DNA of 64,000 nucleotides from Polaribacter atrinae (GCF_038023995.1 NZ_CP150660.1:1362501-1426500); one strand, 5' to 3'. Counted from the first letter of the stretch, positions 1 through 8,711 are shown. Notes: generated from the letters alone by a model not told the origin. Made by a program: numbers and translations.

Positions 1-662
1 AACTAAATAAAAAGCTAAAAACACTTTCTAAGAAAAATTTATCTGAGTTGATGAAAATTTCTGATGATTTATCTGCTTTAAATTATGATAGAAATCAAAC
101 TTGGGCAACTCCCTTTACAAAAGACAATGCAAAACAAGCTATTTATTCTTTTACAGGTGCTGTTTTTAAAGGAATTGATGTAAACTCTATTGAAGAAGAA
201 AAAATACCTTTGCTTCAAAATAATTTAAGAATCTTATCTGGTTTGTATGGTATCTTAAAACCTTTAGATTTAATTCAGCCGTATCGTTTAGAGATGGGAA
301 CTCGTTTAAAAGTAGGTACAAAAGAAAACCTATACAAATTTTGGGACAACACTGTTGCAAATGCTTTAAATGAAGAACTAGAAGATGGTGAGTTACTCGT
401 GAATTTAGCCAGTACAGAATACTTTAAAGTGATTCCTAAAAAGGTTTTAAAAGTACCGATGATTACGCCAGTTTTTAAAGATTTTAAAAACGGAGAATAT
501 AAAATTATTATGACCTACGCTAAAATAGCTCGTGGTTTAATGGTGCGTTATATTATTGACAACAACGTTAAAACCATAGAAGATTTAAAAGGTTTTAATG
601 TTGATAAATATCGTTTTTCTGAAGAATTGTCTTCTGGAAATGATTTGGTTTTTACAAGGTAA
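1..662 (+). CDS. yaaA: Peroxide stress protein YaaA (DUF328), 5'-truncated by the window
   Basis: The reading frame is open from base 3 and lacks its N-terminus, which lies before the window. About 219 of the usual ~250 residues are present. The segment LSELMKISD followed by LNYDRNQ, the LRILSGLYGILKPLDLIQPYRLEMG block and the C-terminal MTYAKIARGLMVRYII block are typical of the YaaA/DUF328 family. In Escherichia coli YaaA limits free iron and DNA damage during peroxide stress; that role is family knowledge, not shown here. An ATG at 51 lies inside the conserved core, so it is not the true start. A 12-bp inverted repeat follows and probably separates it from the convergent sdaA gene. Confidence 0.93.
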   Translation, partial: LNKKLKTLSKKNLSELMKISDDLSALNYDRNQTWATPFTKDNAKQAIYSFTGAVFKGIDVNSIEEEKIPLLQNNLRILSGLYGILKPLDLIQPYRLEMGTRLKVGTKENLYKFWDNTVANALNEELEDGELLVNLASTEYFKVIPKKVLKVPMITPVFKDFKNGEYKIIMTYAKIARGLMVRYIIDNNVKTIEDLKGFNVDKYRFSEELSSGNDLVFTR

Positions 663-678
663 AAAAGTAAGCAGTTTT

Positions 679-730
679 CAGTCTTCAGTAAACAGTTACA
701 AACAGAATGTAAACTACCTACTGAAGACTG
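679..730. repeat. 12-bp perfect inverted repeat between convergent yaaA and sdaA
   Basis: CAGTCTTCAGTA at 679-690 is exactly repeated in inverted orientation at 719-730, with a 28-nt loop. It sits between the 3' ends of two convergent genes, has no U-tract and looks like a dispersed intergenic palindrome of the flavobacterial type that could also stop transcription. Confidence 0.6.
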
Positions 731-742
731 CCTACTAAATGA

Positions 743-2167
743 TTAACAATCTACAATTCTAACTGTAACTGCCAAACCACCTTCCGACGTTTCTTTGTAA
801 TTTTTATTCATGTCTTTTGCAGTTTCCCACATGGTATCAATTACGCTATCTAAATGCACCAAAGCTTCTTTAGGGTCTGTTTCTAACGCAATTTCTGCTG
901 CATGAATCGCTTTTATGGCTCCCATAGAATTACGTTCTATACAAGGCACTTGTACCAAACCACCAATAGGGTCACAAGTTAAACCTAAATGATGTTCCAT
1001 GGCAATTTCTGCTGCCGACAAACATTGTGCTGCTGTACCGCCTAATAACTCTGTTAAAGCTGCTGCTGCCATTGCAGAAGACACGCCTATTTCTGCCTGA
1101 CAACCACCCATTGCTGCAGAAATTGTAGCATTCTTCTTAAAAACACTACCAATTTCACCAGCAGTTAATAAGAATTTTTTAATTTGTTTAAAATCAGCTT
1201 CGTGATTTTCTATCACCAAATAATACATTAAAACAGCCGGAATTACTCCTGCACTTCCGTTTGTTGGTGCCGTTACAACTCTACCTAAAGCAGCATTTAC
1301 TTCGTTTACAGATAGCGCAAAACAGCTAACCCATTTTAATATTTCTCTAAATTTAACTTCTGTACTTCTTATCGCAGTAATCCATTCTTTCGGATTGTTG
1401 TAACTAGTATCTTTAATTAGTTTTGTGTGTGTATCAAAAGCACGTCTTTTTACATTTAAACCTCCAGGAAGCCTTCCTTCTGTATGGCAACCAATGTACA
1501 TACTCTCTAACATGGTATCCCAAATTCTATGCAATTCTTTATCTATATGTTCTGCAGAATTGAGTTCTAATTCATTTAAATAAACAACTTCTGAAATTGA
1601 TAAATTATCTTTCTCACAATATTCTTCTAACTGAATCGCTCTGTTAATTGGATACGGAAAATTCTTTTTATTAATTTCTATTTCTTCTTCTAAATGATCG
1701 TTTTCTTGCACAATAAAACCACCACCAATTGAATAATAGGTTTCTTTAGAAATCTCTTCTCCATTGCTAAAGCCGGTAAACGTAATTCCGTTTGCATGAA
1801 AAGGTAGAAATTCTCTATTAAATACAATAGATTTTTTATAAAAGGGAATTCGTTTACCTCCTTTAAATAAAATTTCTTCTTCCGCATTTATTCTATCAAC
1901 AATAATAAAAACATCTTCTATTGGTATATATTCCGGATCTGCTTCACTTAAACCCAAAAGTATTGCCAAATCGGTAGCGTGTCCTTTACCCGTTAAAGAA
2001 AGAGAACCATATAAATCTACCTGAATAGCATCAACTACATCAAATTTATTTTTTTCTTTTAATTGACGTATCCATTGTTCGGCTGCTCGCCAAGGCCCAA
2101 GGGTATGAGAACTTGAGGGACCAACACCTATTTTAAGCATATCAAAAACACTAATAAATTGCGACAT
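743..2167 (-). CDS. sdaA: L-serine ammonia-lyase (iron-sulfur L-serine dehydratase), single chain
   Basis: It converts L-serine to pyruvate and ammonia with a [4Fe-4S] cluster. The 474 residues hold the beta (regulatory) domain at about 1-160, beginning with the conserved KIGVGPSSSHTLGP block, and the alpha catalytic domain after about 190. Cluster cysteines are at about 356 (GGCQAE), 398 (LTCDP) and 409 (VPCIER). The protein ends in a cysteine (IVDC), matching the tail-in-mouth arrangement described for the Legionella enzyme, where the C-terminal Cys caps the cluster. The gene is monocistronic and convergent with yaaA. A hairpin-U terminator of the next minus-strand gene lies just upstream. 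Serine metabolism recurs in this window (serB-serA, gcvP). Confidence 0.96.
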   Translation of the reverse strand: MSQFISVFDMLKIGVGPSSSHTLGPWRAAEQWIRQLKEKNKFDVVDAIQVDLYGSLSLTGKGHATDLAILLGLSEADPEYIPIEDVFIIVDRINAEEEILFKGGKRIPFYKKSIVFNREFLPFHANGITFTGFSNGEEISKETYYSIGGGFIVQENDHLEEEIEINKKNFPYPINRAIQLEEYCEKDNLSISEVVYLNELELNSAEHIDKELHRIWDTMLESMYIGCHTEGRLPGGLNVKRRAFDTHTKLIKDTSYNNPKEWITAIRSTEVKFREILKWVSCFALSVNEVNAALGRVVTAPTNGSAGVIPAVLMYYLVIENHEADFKQIKKFLLTAGEIGSVFKKNATISAAMGGCQAEIGVSSAMAAAALTELLGGTAAQCLSAAEIAMEHHLGLTCDPIGGLVQVPCIERNSMGAIKAIHAAEIALETDPKEALVHLDSVIDTMWETAKDMNKNYKETSEGGLAVTVRIVDC

Positions 2168-2200
2168 TCGTAAGATTTAATTAAAAACAGTGGTAAATGT

Positions 2201-2232
2201 AAAAAATCCAACTCAATGAGTTGGATTTTTTT
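2201..2232 (-). terminator. Rho-independent terminator of the DUF2853 gene
   Basis: A perfect 14-bp stem (2201-2214 with 2218-2231, loop AAT) carries A and T tracts on both sides. It lies 20 nt past the stop codon of the minus-strand gene at 2252-2590. Confidence 0.85.
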
Positions 2233-2251
2233 ATCAAAATTATATTTTATA

Positions 2252-2590
2252 TTAGTTGTATATAGATTCTTTACCAAATTCAACCGCTAACATATAGTAA
2301 ACGACAGCTCTGTATTTATTCCTTTCAGATTTACCAATTGCTTCAACAACTTTATTGATTGCTTCATCTAATTTTGGACCATCAGCCAAACCTAATTTTT
2401 TAATTAAAAAATTATTTTTAACCGTTAACAATTCTTTTGCATCTGAACCAGATACCGTTTCAGCATCTTTTTTATAAATAGATGGACCTAATCCTTTAGT
2501 TACAGCTTTTAATAAGTCTGCATTATATTTTAGACCTTTATCGTCCATAAACTTAGAATACTGTGCTACTTTTTCGTCAAATTTACTCAT
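2252..2590 (-). CDS. DUF2853 family protein
   Basis: A 112-residue, soluble, mostly helical protein with the start MSKFDEKVAQYSKFM and the block LLKAVTKGLGPSIY that I associate with DUF2853, a family of unknown function common in Bacteroidota and Proteobacteria. It has no signal peptide or membrane segment. It stands alone, with a terminator immediately downstream and a TATATTTG box about 65 nt upstream. It is divergent from dnaK, with about 257 nt between the start codons. I do not assign a role. Confidence 0.85.
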   Translation of the reverse strand: MSKFDEKVAQYSKFMDDKGLKYNADLLKAVTKGLGPSIYKKDAETVSGSDAKELLTVKNNFLIKKLGLADGPKLDEAINKVVEAIGKSERNKYRAVVYYMLAVEFGKESIYN

Positions 2591-2652
2591 GATTTTTTTT
2601 AAATTTTAGATTTATAACTTATAGGTTTACTTTATCTGAAAATAGAACTATC

Positions 2653-2660
2653 CAAATATA
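2653..2660 (-). promoter_or_regulatory. Bacteroidota-type -7 box (TATATTTG) for DUF2853 gene
   Basis: Read on the minus strand the bases form TATATTTG, fitting the Bacteroidota -7 consensus TAnnTTTG. The expected transcription start is about 7 nt further on, leaving a leader of roughly 55 nt. Confidence 0.45.
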
Positions 2661-2717
2661 AGGAATTAAAAATTATATTCAAATATTCTTTCTTTTCAAT
2701 CTATTAGATACAATTTA

Positions 2718-2776
2718 TGTCATAATGTCACATTAATTTTAAATATTTTTTTAAAACTACTGACATTTGCTAGTCA
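2718..2776. promoter_or_regulatory. TGTCA/TGACA repeats upstream of the dnaK sigma-54 promoter
   Basis: TGTCA occurs at 2718-2722 and 2726-2730 as a direct repeat three bases apart. TGAC (2761) and GTCA (2773) form an inverted pair with an 8-base gap just before the -24 element. Position and symmetry suggest binding sites for an enhancer-binding activator or another heat-shock regulator; this is inference. Confidence 0.4.
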
Positions 2777-2785
2777 AAAAGCGGT

Positions 2786-2800
2786 TGGCACAGCATTTGC
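2786..2800 (+). promoter_or_regulatory. Sigma-54 (RpoN) type -24/-12 promoter of dnaK
   Basis: TGGCAC, five bases, TTGC is an exact match to the core of the sigma-54 consensus, with the GG and GC dinucleotides in the correct phase. The predicted start is near 2812, giving a leader of about 36 nt before the dnaK ATG at 2848. The element lies inside any longer reading frame, which supports the ATG at 2848 as start. Confidence 0.65.
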
Positions 2801-2847
2801 CTAATAGAAAACGTAAAATTGAATTAAAATTTATTAAAATAAATATT

Positions 2848-4749
2848 ATGAGTAAAATAATTGGAATTGATTTAGGTACAACAAACTCTTGTGTTTCTGT
2901 AATGGAAGGAAACGAGCCAGTTGTAATTCCTAACGCAGAAGGAAAAAGAACTACACCATCTATCGTTGCCTTTGTTGAAGGAGGAGAACGTAAGATTGGA
3001 GATCCAGCTAAAAGACAGGCTGTAACTAACCCAACTAAAACAGTTTATTCTATTAAACGTTTTATGGGTAACAAATTTTCTGAGTCTACTCAAGAAGCTA
3101 CAAGAGTTCCTTATAAAGTAGTAAAAGGAGATAATGATACACCTAGAGTAGATATTGATGGTCGTTTATATACGCCTCAAGAAATTTCTGCAATGGTGTT
3201 ACAGAAAATGAAAAAAACTGCTGAAGATTATTTAGGATCTGAAGTAACTCAAGCGGTTATTACTGTACCAGCATATTTTAACGATGCACAAAGACAAGCT
3301 ACAAAAGAAGCTGGTGAAATTGCAGGTTTACAAGTAAAAAGAATTATAAACGAGCCTACTGCAGCTGCATTAGCTTATGGTTTAGATAAATCTCATGATG
3401 ACAAGAAAATTGTTGTTTTTGATTTTGGTGGTGGAACACATGATGTTTCTATCTTAGAATTAGGAGATGGTGTTTTTGAAGTATTAGCTACAGATGGAGA
3501 TACACATTTAGGTGGTGATGATGTTGATGAAAAAATCATTAACTGGTTAGCAGAAGAATTTAAAGCTGATGAAGATTTAGATTTACGTAAAGACCCAATG
3601 TCTTTACAACGTTTAAAAGAAGCTGCAGAAAAAGCGAAGATTGAATTATCTTCTTCTGCTTCTACAGAAATTAACTTGCCATATGTTACTGCTACTGCTA
3701 GCGGACCAAAACACTTAGTAAGAACTTTATCTAGATCTAAATTTGAGCAATTAATTGACGATTTAGTAAAAAGAACTATTGAGCCTTGTCAAACTGCTTT
3801 AAGAAATGCAGATTTAACAATCTCTGATATCGATGAAATCGTATTAGTTGGTGGTTCTACAAGAATACCTGCTGTACAAGAAGCTGTTGAGAAATTCTTT
3901 GGAAAAGCGCCAAGTAAAGGTGTAAACCCTGATGAAGTTGTTGCTTTAGGAGCTGCTATTCAAGGTGGAGTTTTATCTGGAGATGTAAAAGATGTATTGT
4001 TATTAGACGTTACACCTTTATCTTTAGGTATTGAAACAATGGGTAATGTTTTCACAAAATTAATTGATGCAAACACTACTATTCCTACAAAAAAATCTCA
4101 AGTATTCTCTACAGCAGTAGACAATCAACCATCAGTAGAAATTCACGTTTTACAAGGTGAAAGAGCTATGGCTGCAGATAACAATACTATTGGTCGTTTC
4201 CATTTAGATGGTTTACCTCCAGCTCAAAGAGGAATTCCTCAAATTGAAGTAACTTTTGATATTGATGCAAATGGTATTATTAAAGTTTCTGCTTTAGACA
4301 AAGGAACTAACAAATCTCATGAAATTAGAATCGAAGCTTCTTCTGGTTTATCTGAAGAAGAAATTGAAAAAATGAGAAAAGATGCAGAAGCAAATGCTGA
4401 TGCAGATAAAGTTGCAAAAGAAACTGCAGAAAAAATCAACGAAGCTGATTCTATGATTTTTCAAACAGAAAAGCAATTAAAAGAATTTGGAGATAAATTA
4501 TCTGATGATAAAAAAGCTCCAATTGAAGCTGCATTAGTTGAATTAAAAGCTGCACATGAGTCTAAAGACTTAGCATCTATTGATACAGCTTTAGCAACAA
4601 TTAACGAAGCTTGGAAAGTTGCCTCTGAAGAGATGTATGCTGCTCAAGGTGGTGCTGCAGGAGCTGATGCTGGTGCACAACAAGCACAACCAGAAGCTGA
4701 TGCTCAGGGAGACAATGTAGAAGATGTAGATTTCGAAGAAGTAAAGTAA
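2848..4749 (+). CDS. dnaK: Molecular chaperone DnaK (Hsp70)
   Basis: ATP-dependent cytosolic chaperone that works with DnaJ and GrpE. The 633 residues show the three Hsp70 signatures: [11 protein letters not shown] at the N-terminus, [12 protein letters not shown] near 195 and [13 protein letters not shown] near 335. A substrate-binding beta domain, a helical lid and the acidic tail ending EDVDFEEVK follow. An upstream in-frame start at 2767 is rejected because it adds 27 residues before the invariant [10 protein letters not shown] start and lies before the predicted promoter. dnaJ and grpE are not adjacent. Expression is probably driven by the sigma-54-type promoter at 2786-2800; no CIRCE inverted repeat is seen. 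Confidence 0.99.
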   Translation: MSKIIGIDLGTTNSCVSVMEGNEPVVIPNAEGKRTTPSIVAFVEGGERKIGDPAKRQAVTNPTKTVYSIKRFMGNKFSESTQEATRVPYKVVKGDNDTPRVDIDGRLYTPQEISAMVLQKMKKTAEDYLGSEVTQAVITVPAYFNDAQRQATKEAGEIAGLQVKRIINEPTAAALAYGLDKSHDDKKIVVFDFGGGTHDVSILELGDGVFEVLATDGDTHLGGDDVDEKIINWLAEEFKADEDLDLRKDPMSLQRLKEAAEKAKIELSSSASTEINLPYVTATASGPKHLVRTLSRSKFEQLIDDLVKRTIEPCQTALRNADLTISDIDEIVLVGGSTRIPAVQEAVEKFFGKAPSKGVNPDEVVALGAAIQGGVLSGDVKDVLLLDVTPLSLGIETMGNVFTKLIDANTTIPTKKSQVFSTAVDNQPSVEIHVLQGERAMAADNNTIGRFHLDGLPPAQRGIPQIEVTFDIDANGIIKVSALDKGTNKSHEIRIEASSGLSEEEIEKMRKDAEANADADKVAKETAEKINEADSMIFQTEKQLKEFGDKLSDDKKAPIEAALVELKAAHESKDLASIDTALATINEAWKVASEEMYAAQGGAAGADAGAQQAQPEADAQGDNVEDVDFEEVK

Positions 4750-4758
4750 GCAGAGAAC

Positions 4759-4951
4759 CAATTTTGTAAAACAAAATTGAGTGAATCGCTTATCCCGATG
4801 AAAGAAGGATTTTCATAAAGAAATCCCCGATTATTCATTGGGATCTCATAAAAGTTTTCTAAACTTGATTTGAGATTTATTCTAAAAAGAAAAAACATAT
4901 TTTCTTAAAATAATTAAAACGCAATCATTCATTTGATTGCGTTTTTTTTTT
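4759..4951 (+). terminator. dnaK 3' region: hairpins ending in a terminator
   Basis: A 9-bp hairpin (4759-4767 with 4771-4779) lacks a T-tract. The main terminator is a perfect 12-bp stem at 4916-4927 with 4934-4945, followed by about ten T. The roughly 130 nt between them hold an imperfect palindrome (ATCCCGATGAA near 4792 with TTCATTGGGAT near 4836) and no gene. Confidence 0.7.
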
Positions 4952-4953
4952 GT

Positions 4954-5026
4954 GTCTTTGCGAAGGAGGAACCACTAAAGCAATTTATTCTTTTAAAAAA
5001 GAGGTTGTTTCATTCCTCTCAATGAC
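4954..5026. repeat. Decayed palindromic intergenic repeat (GTCATTGCGAGG family)
   Basis: The outer arms, GTCTTTGCGAAGG at the left and CCTCTCAATGAC at the right, with inner GCAAT, resemble the better-preserved copy at 12465-12534 and the half copy at 22336-22359. The right end contains the ATG used here as the start of the next gene. Confidence 0.5.
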
Positions 5027-5591
5027 GTTTTATTTATCTTTACAGAAAGTAATAAGCACCTTGAAAACCTACAACAAAACCAACTTCTTTAAACATACTT
5101 TCTGCGAATTCAAACAAGTTGATGACTTTGATTTCCCGGAAGAAACCAATTATAAAAGTAAGTCTGAAAGCATGTATTTTTATACTGATGAAGGTGTCTA
5201 TAGAAAATCGAATCATTGGGGACGCGTTGCCAATTGTAGATGGAAAATCATTGCAAACGCAGGGTATAAAAATCAACAAACAGTAATTGGTTTTGCAAAA
5301 TGGAACAACTTCTACCCTATCAATTCAACAGCAAAAATATTTTTTGTCGCTGTAAATTTTGAAGAAAAAACAGCCAACATTCAACCTAAAAAAGAAGAAA
5401 CTAACAACCTTCTTTTTACATTAAATGAAGCGAGACAAAAAGTAAAACAAATAGCAATTTTATTTAAAGAAACAAAATGGGCCAACTATTTTGATGATGA
5501 CATAGAAAGCCTTCGTTTTAAAGTGATTACAGAATTCATCAATACAAATAAAACGTTACAAGAAATTAAAAGAGAAATAAATATTTCTTAA
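5022..5591 (+). CDS. Conserved hypothetical protein
   Basis: About 189 residues, soluble, with no signal peptide or membrane helix. The central block NHWGRVANCRWKI followed by an aromatic GFAKWNNFYPI stretch looks conserved, and the C-terminus is helical, ending with an HTH-like pattern (FINTNKTLQEIKREINIS). I do not recognise a named family. The start is uncertain: the ATG at 5022 lies at the right end of a decayed intergenic palindrome, while the frame stays open upstream to a TTG at 4950 inside the same repeat. The gene is convergent with the Lrp/AsnC regulator and separated from it by two hairpins. Confidence 0.7.
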   Translation: MTFYLSLQKVISTLKTYNKTNFFKHTFCEFKQVDDFDFPEETNYKSKSESMYFYTDEGVYRKSNHWGRVANCRWKIIANAGYKNQQTVIGFAKWNNFYPINSTAKIFFVAVNFEEKTANIQPKKEETNNLLFTLNEARQKVKQIAILFKETKWANYFDDDIESLRFKVITEFINTNKTLQEIKREINIS

Positions 5592-5631
5592 AGTAGCAAC
5601 CTAAAGGTGTTTTAAAAAACATTTATTTTAG

Positions 5632-5690
5632 ATTCCCGATTTCTCGGGAATGACAATTTTAACGGAAACCTTGAGAAAAAAAACTCAAGG
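5632..5690. terminator. Two hairpins between convergent genes
   Basis: ATTCCCGA and TCGGGAAT (5632-5651) form an 8-bp stem with a 4-nt loop. CCTTGAG and CTCAAGG (5669-5690) form a 7-bp stem around eight A. Both lie between the 3' ends of the genes at 5022-5591 and 5703-6164 and probably serve as a two-way terminator. Confidence 0.5.
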
Positions 5691-5702
5691 AAATCTTTTC
5701 AA

Positions 5703-6164
5703 CTATAAAGGAATTCCGTGGTTGTTTTTAATTTCTCCCATTACAAAAGTACTGTGCGCACTTCCAATACCTTTAACAGAACCCAAACTTTGCAATACAA
5801 AAGATTGGTAATGTTTCATGTCTTTTACCATCACCTTTAACAAGAAGTCGAAATCACCAGATACATTGTAACATTCCGTTACTTCTTTAAGAAACATAAT
5901 ATCTTTTACAAATTGATTTCCTATTTCTTTTGTGTGTTCCTTCAACGTAATATTACAGAATACAATTAAAGAAACATCTAACTTTTCGCTACACAAAACA
6001 GCAGTTGTTTTTTTTATATATCCTTCTTTTTTTAATCGTTTTACGCGATCAAAAACAGGTGTGTTAGTTAGGTTTACCCTCTGTGCAAGATCTTTTGTAG
6101 TAATATCTGCGTCTTTTTGCAATAAACGAAGTAATTGTAAATCAATTTCATCAATTTGATACAT
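5703..6164 (-). CDS. Lrp/AsnC family transcriptional regulator
   Basis: 153 residues with an N-terminal winged helix-turn-helix (about 1-60; DLQLLRLLQKDADITTKDLA, then NLTNTPVFDRVKRLKKEGYI) and a C-terminal RAM/AsnC ligand-sensing domain (about 65-150) with the GDFDFLLKV motif. Such proteins bind amino acids and form oligomers on AT-rich palindromes. The gene is divergent from metE with 153 nt between start codons, which hold a perfect ATATTC-T-GAATAT palindrome. Control of metE, and autoregulation, in response to methionine or another amino acid is a reasonable inference. Confidence 0.95.
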   Translation of the reverse strand: MYQIDEIDLQLLRLLQKDADITTKDLAQRVNLTNTPVFDRVKRLKKEGYIKKTTAVLCSEKLDVSLIVFCNITLKEHTKEIGNQFVKDIMFLKEVTECYNVSGDFDFLLKVMVKDMKHYQSFVLQSLGSVKGIGSAHSTFVMGEIKNNHGIPL

Positions 6165-6240
6165 AGATTTTTTTTCTTTTTCAGGTTCAAATACAGCGCT
6201 TAAAAGTGTTTTACACTGTATCTGTCGCTAAAATAGTTTT

Positions 6241-6253
6241 ATATTCTGAATAT
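6241..6253. promoter_or_regulatory. Palindrome, possible Lrp/AsnC operator of metE
   Basis: ATATTC-T-GAATAT is a perfect 13-bp palindrome in the divergent intergenic region. Its centre is about 54 bp before the predicted metE start site, a position suited to an activator. A second inverted pair, TACAGCG near 6192 and CACTGTA near 6214, lies towards the regulator gene. Confidence 0.45.
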
Positions 6254-6286
6254 ATATCAAAACACATTATTTTTATTTAGAATACA

Positions 6287-6294
6287 TAAGTTTG
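6287..6294 (+). promoter_or_regulatory. -7 box (TAAGTTTG) of metE
   Basis: It fits TAnnTTTG, and the predicted start is near 6301, 17 nt before the ATG. No TTTG-like -33 element is evident at the usual spacing, consistent with an activator-dependent promoter. Confidence 0.5.
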
Positions 6295-6317
6295 TACAGT
6301 AATTAAAACTTATAACT

Positions 6318-8624
6318 ATGAAAACTACTATTTTAGGGCATCCAAGAATTGGAGAAAAAAGAGAACTAAAAAAAGCAATTGAAAGTTACTGGAAAGCAAA
6401 CATCAGTGAAAAAGAATTATTAGAAATTGCTAGCGACATCAAAAAGAAAAACTGGTTGAATCAAAAAGATATAGGAATTGATTTGATTCCTTCGAATGAT
6501 TTTTCTTTATACGACCAAGTTTTAGACATGTCGTTAACGTTAAATTGCATTCCTAAACGATTTAGAGAATTAAAAAATAAGGTTTCATTTGTAGATTTAT
6601 ATTTTTCTATGGCTCGTGGTTTTCAAAAAGATAAGTTTGATATCGTAGCGATGGAAATGACCAAATGGTTTGATACAAATTATCATTATTTGGTTCCTGA
6701 GTTTGAAAAAGAGCAACAATTTGAATTAAATTCATGTAAAATTATTAGCGAATATCGCGAAGCTTTACAAATAGGTATCAATACTAAACCCGTATTAATT
6801 GGACCTTTAACCTACCTTTTAATAGGAAAGGAAAAAGAAAATGGATTTCATAGATTAGATTTAATAGACCGTTTATTACCTGCTTATATTGATTTAATTG
6901 AAGAATTAAAAAATGAAGGTGTTACGTATATTCAGTTTGATGAGCCTTATTTATCCTTAGATTTAACCAATAAAGAACAAGAGGTTTATTTAGAAACTTA
7001 CACTATTTTGAAAGATAAGTTTCCGGAGATTCAATTCATTTTAGCTAATTATTTCGGAACCTTACATGATAATTTAAACCTAACACTTTCTTTACCTGTT
7101 GATGTTTTACACGTAGATTTAATAAGAGGTTTAGATGAATTGGACACTATTTTAAAGCATCAAAAGAAAGAGCAAATACTTTCTTTGGGTATTGTTGATG
7201 GACGAAATATTTGGAAAACCAATTTTGATGCATCCACAGAAATTATCAACAAAGCAAAAGCTATTAAAGGCGATAATATTTGGATTTCTTCTTCATGTTC
7301 TTTGTTGCACAGTCCGTATGATTTAGCAAATGAAAAAGACAGTGCTATACCAGAAGAAGTAATGCAATGGTTGTCTTTTGCGAAACAAAAATTACAAGAA
7401 ATTGTATTGCTTAAAAAAATAGCTCAAGGCACCTTACAAGCTTCCGACATTAAAGAAATTGAAGCCAACAAACTCGCTTTTATCAACAAAGAAAAATCTG
7501 CACTTATACATAACAACAAAGTTAAACAACGTATAAATGCATTAACAGAAGCAGATAGTTTAAGGAAAAGTATTTTTGCAGAAAGACAGAAAAAACAGCA
7601 ACAAGAATTACAATTACCTCTTTTCCCTACCACAACTATTGGTTCTTTTCCTCAAACAAAAGAAGTTAGATCTTTACGATTAAAATACAAAAAGAAGCAA
7701 TTATCCGAAGAAAAATATAACTCATTTTTAGAAGAAGAAATAACTAGTGCTATCAAATTTCAAGAAAATATTGGTTTAGATGTATTGGTACATGGTGAGT
7801 TTGAGCGAAATGACATGGTAGAATATTTTGGAGAAAGATTGGCTGGTTTTGCCTTTTCTAATTTTGGATGGGTACAAAGCTATGGTTCTAGATGTGTAAA
7901 ACCGCCTATTCTTTTTGGTGATGTTTCTAGAGAAAAGCCGATGACTGTAAAATGGACAGCATATGCGCAGAGTCTATCTAAAAAATATGTAAAAGGAATG
8001 CTTACTGGCCCTGTAACTATTTTACAATGGTCTTTTGTTAGAGATGACCAATCGAGAGCACAAACGTGCAATCAAATTGCTTTAGCCATAAGAGATGAAG
8101 TTGCAGATTTAGAAAAAGCAGGCATAAAAATTATTCAGATTGATGAACCTGCCATAAGAGAAGGTTTGCCATTAAGAAAAAATAATTGGGCAGCCTATTT
8201 AAAATGGGCGGTTAATGCTTTTAAAATATCGGCAAGTGTGGTTAAAGATGATACTCAAATTCATACACACATGTGTTATTCTGAATTTAACGATATCATT
8301 GCAAATATTGCAGATATGGATGCCGATGTAATTACCATAGAAACGTCACGTTCGGAAATGGAATTATTAGATGTTTTTGTCGACTTTAAATATCCCAATG
8401 AAATTGGACCTGGAGTTTATGACATTCATTCTCCAAGAGTACCAAACGTATATGAAATAGAAAGTTTACTAATAAAAGCAACAAATTTATTACCTCAAGA
8501 AAACATTTGGGTAAACCCAGATTGTGGTCTAAAAACGAGAGATTGGCCAGAAACAAAATTGGCTTTAGAGAATTTAGTTGCTTCTGCAAAATTAATGAGA
8601 GAAAGAGTAGCAAGTGTCGTTTAA
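6318..8624 (+). CDS. metE: Cobalamin-independent methionine synthase
   Basis: It transfers the methyl group of 5-methyltetrahydropteroyltri-L-glutamate to homocysteine, the last step of methionine synthesis, in the cytosol. At 768 residues it is full length. The N-terminal half opens with TTILGHPRIGEKRELKKA. The C-terminal barrel has TTTIGSFPQT near 437, and the zinc ligands are present as HMC in THMCYSEF, a downstream Glu (ITIETSRS) and the Cys of NPDCGLKTR. No cobalamin or SAM riboswitch is visible upstream. The divergent Lrp/AsnC gene and the palindrome at 6241 suggest amino-acid-responsive control. Confidence 0.98.
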   Translation: MKTTILGHPRIGEKRELKKAIESYWKANISEKELLEIASDIKKKNWLNQKDIGIDLIPSNDFSLYDQVLDMSLTLNCIPKRFRELKNKVSFVDLYFSMARGFQKDKFDIVAMEMTKWFDTNYHYLVPEFEKEQQFELNSCKIISEYREALQIGINTKPVLIGPLTYLLIGKEKENGFHRLDLIDRLLPAYIDLIEELKNEGVTYIQFDEPYLSLDLTNKEQEVYLETYTILKDKFPEIQFILANYFGTLHDNLNLTLSLPVDVLHVDLIRGLDELDTILKHQKKEQILSLGIVDGRNIWKTNFDASTEIINKAKAIKGDNIWISSSCSLLHSPYDLANEKDSAIPEEVMQWLSFAKQKLQEIVLLKKIAQGTLQASDIKEIEANKLAFINKEKSALIHNNKVKQRINALTEADSLRKSIFAERQKKQQQELQLPLFPTTTIGSFPQTKEVRSLRLKYKKKQLSEEKYNSFLEEEITSAIKFQENIGLDVLVHGEFERNDMVEYFGERLAGFAFSNFGWVQSYGSRCVKPPILFGDVSREKPMTVKWTAYAQSLSKKYVKGMLTGPVTILQWSFVRDDQSRAQTCNQIALAIRDEVADLEKAGIKIIQIDEPAIREGLPLRKNNWAAYLKWAVNAFKISASVVKDDTQIHTHMCYSEFNDIIANIADMDADVITIETSRSEMELLDVFVDFKYPNEIGPGVYDIHSPRVPNVYEIESLLIKATNLLPQENIWVNPDCGLKTRDWPETKLALENLVASAKLMRERVASVV

Positions 8625-8632
8625 TAAAAATC

Positions 8633-8673
8633 AGAACAGTTTAGGAATTAGTCTTAAACTGTTCTCTTTTTTT
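8633..8673 (+). terminator. metE terminator
   Basis: An 11-bp perfect stem (8633-8643 with 8655-8665) is followed by CTTTTTTT, nine bases after the metE stop codon. Confidence 0.88.
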
Positions 8674-8711
8674 ACGTAAACATATTGTATTTTTGACATA
8701 AAATATACCAT

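Noticed and set aside
2767..2847. An upstream in-frame start giving DnaK 27 extra residues
   Set aside because: The extension lies across the predicted sigma-54 promoter and precedes the invariant [10 protein letters not shown] start of DnaK.
2600..2847. CIRCE (HrcA) operator or sigma-32-type promoter before dnaK
   Set aside because: No TTAGCACTC-N9-GAGTGCTAA palindrome is present; the sigma-54 type sequence is the better fit.
6165..6317. SAM, SAH or cobalamin riboswitch upstream of metE
   Set aside because: With the predicted start site the leader is only about 17 nt, and none of the conserved aptamer cores is visible.
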